From assembly GCA_021777685.1 (NCBI GenBank), contig JAJYDH010000290.1, forward strand, positions 1-8,258: a stretch of 8,258 bases of DNA. The letters are read 5' to 3'. The notes beneath the pieces were generated by a model. That model did not search any database, was not told the DNA's origin, and saw nothing but the letters and a program-made list of their open reading frames with translations. This DNA comes from Planctomycetota bacterium (GTDB taxonomy: Bacteria; Planctomycetota; Planctomycetia; Isosphaerales; Isosphaeraceae). Of this stretch, positions 6,437 to 8,258 are shown one piece after another (positions within the stretch are counted from its first letter, which is position 1; each line of letters opens with the position of its first letter). Made by a program: the position numbers and the translations under genes.

Positions 6437-7961
6437 ATCGCCCATCGGAGATCTCGAACCGGACCCCCTGCGCCAGCGGCAGGTCCTTCCCGCCGTTGAT
6501 GGTGCAGGTCTGCCGGCGCATGTACGCCTTCCACGAGTCGGACCCGGCCTCGCGACCCCCTCCGGTGGCCTTCTCGCCGCCGAAGGCCCCGCCGATCTCA
6601 GCTCCCGAGGTCCCGATGTTGACGTTGGCGATCCCGCAGTCGGACCCCTCGGCCGAGAGGAACCGCTCGGACTCGACCACGCTGTCGGTGAAGATGGCCG
6701 ACGCCAGCCCCTGCTCGACGCCGTTCTGGATCGCCAGGGCCTCGTCGAGGTCCCGGTAGGTCATCGCGTAGAGGATCGGCGCGAAGGTCTCCTCGCCCAC
6801 GATCGGCATCGACGGGTCGGCCCGGACGATCGTCGACTCGACGAAGAAGCCCGGCCGGTCGAGCCGATGGCCTCCCTGGAGGATCGTCCCTCCCTGGGAT
6901 CTCGCCGCGTCCAGAGCCGCCATCATCACCCCGACGGCCCGCTCGTTGATCAGCGGGCCCATCAGGACGCCGTCCTCCCACGGGTCGCCGATCTTGATGC
7001 TCGCATAGGCCCGTTTCAGCCGTTCGAGGAACGGCGCGGCGATCGACTCGTGGAGAATCAGGCGGCGGAGCGTCGTGCAGCGCTGGCCGGCGGTCCCGAC
7101 GGCGGCGAAGACGACCGCTCGGAGTGCCAGGTCGAGGTCCGCCCTGGGCGTCACGATCACCGCGTTGTTCCCGCCCAGTTCCAAAAGCGACCGCCCCAGC
7201 CGGCCCGCGACCGCCCGCGCCATCGACCGGCCCATCCGGCAGCTTCCCGTCGCCGAGACCAGGGGAAGCCGGACATCGTTCGCGATCGCCTCGCCGATCT
7301 CGACATCGCCGGCGCAGAGGGCGAAGACGCCTGGGCAGCCGTTGGCCCGGGCAATCTCGTGCGCGATCTTCTGCACCGCGACCGCCGTCAACGGCGTCTC
7401 CGGCGAGGGCTTCCAGACCGTCGAGTCGCCGCAGACTGCCGCGACCGCCGCGTTCCACGCCCAGACGGCGACCGGGAAATTGAAAGCCGTGATGATCCCG
7501 ACCGGCCCGATCGGGTGCCACTGCTCGATCATCCGGTGCCCCGGCCGCTCGCTGGCGATGGTCAGGCCGTGGAGCTGGCGCGACAGGCCGACGGCGAAGT
7601 CGCACATGTCGATCATCTCCTGAACCTCGCCCTCTCCCTCCGAGCGGATCTTGCCCGACTCCAGGGTGACGAGCAGCCCCAGCTCCCGCTTCCGCTCCCG
7701 GAGTGCCTGCCCAAACTGCCGGATAACCTCGCCACGGGCAGGAGCCGGGACCTTCCGCCAGCCCTCGAACGCCGCCCGAGCCTCGTCCGCGACCCGCCCA
7801 TAATCGGCAATCGAACCCATCCGGACCCGTCCCAACGCCCGTCCGGTCGCCGGGTTGATCGAGGCCACTTCCGCCCCGCCTGGCGAATCGGACCACTCCA
7901 CCCCGCAGACCCCAGGATTCGATTCGCCGAGGCCCAGCGATCGCAAGACGGTATCGATCAT
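6435..7961 (-). CDS. amaB: ALDH7-family (antiquitin-type) L-alpha-aminoadipate-semialdehyde dehydrogenase
   Basis: A 508-residue cytosolic NAD-dependent aldehyde dehydrogenase that is expected to oxidise alpha-aminoadipate semialdehyde (in equilibrium with piperideine-6-carboxylate) to alpha-aminoadipate in lysine catabolism. It aligns end to end with antiquitin as I remember it: GEVQE plus AVGLSR in the substrate helix, GPVGIITAFNFPVAVW with Asn161, general base Glu261 in LLELGGNN, catalytic Cys295 in GTAGQRCTTLRR with the preceding Arg294 that antiquitins use to hold the substrate carboxylate, ETFAPILY, and the C-terminal signature GGEKATGGGREAGSDSWKAY then LPLAQG. The usual SFTGST NAD-site motif reads SATGSC here. 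ATG at 7959-7961 has GGAAAGG (7971-7977 on this strand) nine bases upstream. The upstream gene ends 30 bases away, so the two may share a transcript. A related aldehyde substrate cannot be excluded. Confidence 0.9.
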   Translation of the reverse strand: MIDTVLRSLGLGESNPGVCGVEWSDSPGGAEVASINPATGRALGRVRMGSIADYGRVADEARAAFEGWRKVPAPARGEVIRQFGQALRERKRELGLLVTLESGKIRSEGEGEVQEMIDMCDFAVGLSRQLHGLTIASERPGHRMIEQWHPIGPVGIITAFNFPVAVWAWNAAVAAVCGDSTVWKPSPETPLTAVAVQKIAHEIARANGCPGVFALCAGDVEIGEAIANDVRLPLVSATGSCRMGRSMARAVAGRLGRSLLELGGNNAVIVTPRADLDLALRAVVFAAVGTAGQRCTTLRRLILHESIAAPFLERLKRAYASIKIGDPWEDGVLMGPLINERAVGVMMAALDAARSQGGTILQGGHRLDRPGFFVESTIVRADPSMPIVGEETFAPILYAMTYRDLDEALAIQNGVEQGLASAIFTDSVVESERFLSAEGSDCGIANVNIGTSGAEIGGAFGGEKATGGGREAGSDSWKAYMRRQTCTINGGKDLPLAQGVRFEISDGR

Positions 7962-7991
7962 GAGAAGACACCTTTCCAGGACGATCCGAGA

Positions 7992-8258
7992 TCACAAACC
8001 CAATCGACGTTCCCACTCCAAGCCAATTGACGCTCCAACTCGAAGCTTGCCAAACTCGTCGCCGAAGCCCCGGGCCATGACCACAAACCCGCGGGGACGG
8101 CGCTCCTCCGGGTAGCCTTGAGGTGCGCCCGTACTGGTTCAGCAGGGCGGAGACCAAGTACTGGTCGGTGCCCGTGTCCTTCTCAAGCGAGAGGAGCCTC
8201 CGGAACTGGTCGAGTGCCTCCAGGTAGGTCGGCCCGGTGGGGGCGTCGCCGGGTCCCT
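7992..8258 (-). CDS. C-terminal part of an unidentified protein with an apparent frameshift (5' end outside window)
   Basis: Reading leftward from the window edge, one frame gives convincing protein (GPTYLEALDQFRRLLSLEK, then DQYLVSALLNQY) as far as base 8131. After that the same frame becomes Arg/Ser/Trp-rich and runs into the ALDH gene. Skipping one base in the GGG run at 8128-8130 switches to a frame that reads GAPQGYPEERRPRGF, VVMARGFGDEFGKLRVGAS and IGLEWERRLGL and ends with TGA at 7992-7994. Joined, this is about 88 residues of a mixed helical C-terminus that I cannot assign to a family. The stop is 30 bases before the ALDH start, so it is probably the upstream partner of that gene. Either one extra base was inserted (mutation or sequencing error) or the protein ends differently from what I assume. 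Confidence 0.5.

Noticed and set aside
4444..6534. 696-codon open frame on the minus strand opposite the M28 peptidase
   Set aside because: It is antisense to a gene with signal peptide and complete metal site, its translation is Gly/Arg/Val-rich without domains, and it runs through the hairpin region. Long antisense frames are expected at this G/C content.
6393..8030. 545-codon plus-strand open frame opposite the aldehyde dehydrogenase
   Set aside because: It is a shadow of the clear ALDH7 gene; its translation is Arg/Asp/Pro-rich with no motif.

Overview
The window looks like chromosomal DNA from a high-GC planctomycete, most likely of the Isosphaeraceae type. This is inferred from the strong G/C third-position bias, a bacterial methanofuran-pathway gene (mfnB), a DUF4058 gene, proline/alanine-rich secreted hydrolases and an NtrC-type regulator. 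Taxonomy is an inference; no rRNA or tRNA gene is visible.

Layout, left to right. (1) 1-1588, plus strand: the C-terminal half of MfnB, a DUF4058 gene broken by a single-base frameshift, and a YjbQ/UPF0047 gene with a TTG start behind a strong ribosome binding site. (2) 1589-2151: about 560 bases without a convincing gene. It holds a terminator-like hairpin, a 9-bp inverted repeat, a perfect 18-bp palindrome and an 11-bp tandem duplication. (3) 2152-4211, plus strand: a sigma-54 activator-type regulator (receiver-like domain, AAA+ domain, Fis-type helix-turn-helix), then a glycine-zipper protein whose upstream gap contains a good match to a sigma-54 (-24/-12) promoter. (4) 4212-6324: nested hairpins, a TATAAT promoter and a secreted M28 metallopeptidase. 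(5) 6325-6434: a short convergent gap filled by two long perfect hairpins. (6) 6435-8258, minus strand: an antiquitin-type (ALDH7) aldehyde dehydrogenase, preceded by the end of an unidentified gene that also seems to carry a frameshift.

How the parts may work together: the most interesting unit is 1956-4211. The regulator has lost the phosphoacceptor Asp and the other switch residues of a receiver domain, and it carries GAFAGA where sigma-54 activators have GAFTGA. It is followed directly by a gene with a sigma-54-like promoter and preceded by a perfect palindrome. This suggests a self-contained, phosphorylation-independent regulatory module controlling a putative envelope or stress protein. 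The residues and motifs are read from the sequence; the regulatory link is inference. The other genes are housekeeping or metabolic: C1 cofactor synthesis, lysine catabolism and extracellular peptide degradation. Two frameshifts in 8 kb mean that either gene decay or sequencing error should be considered.
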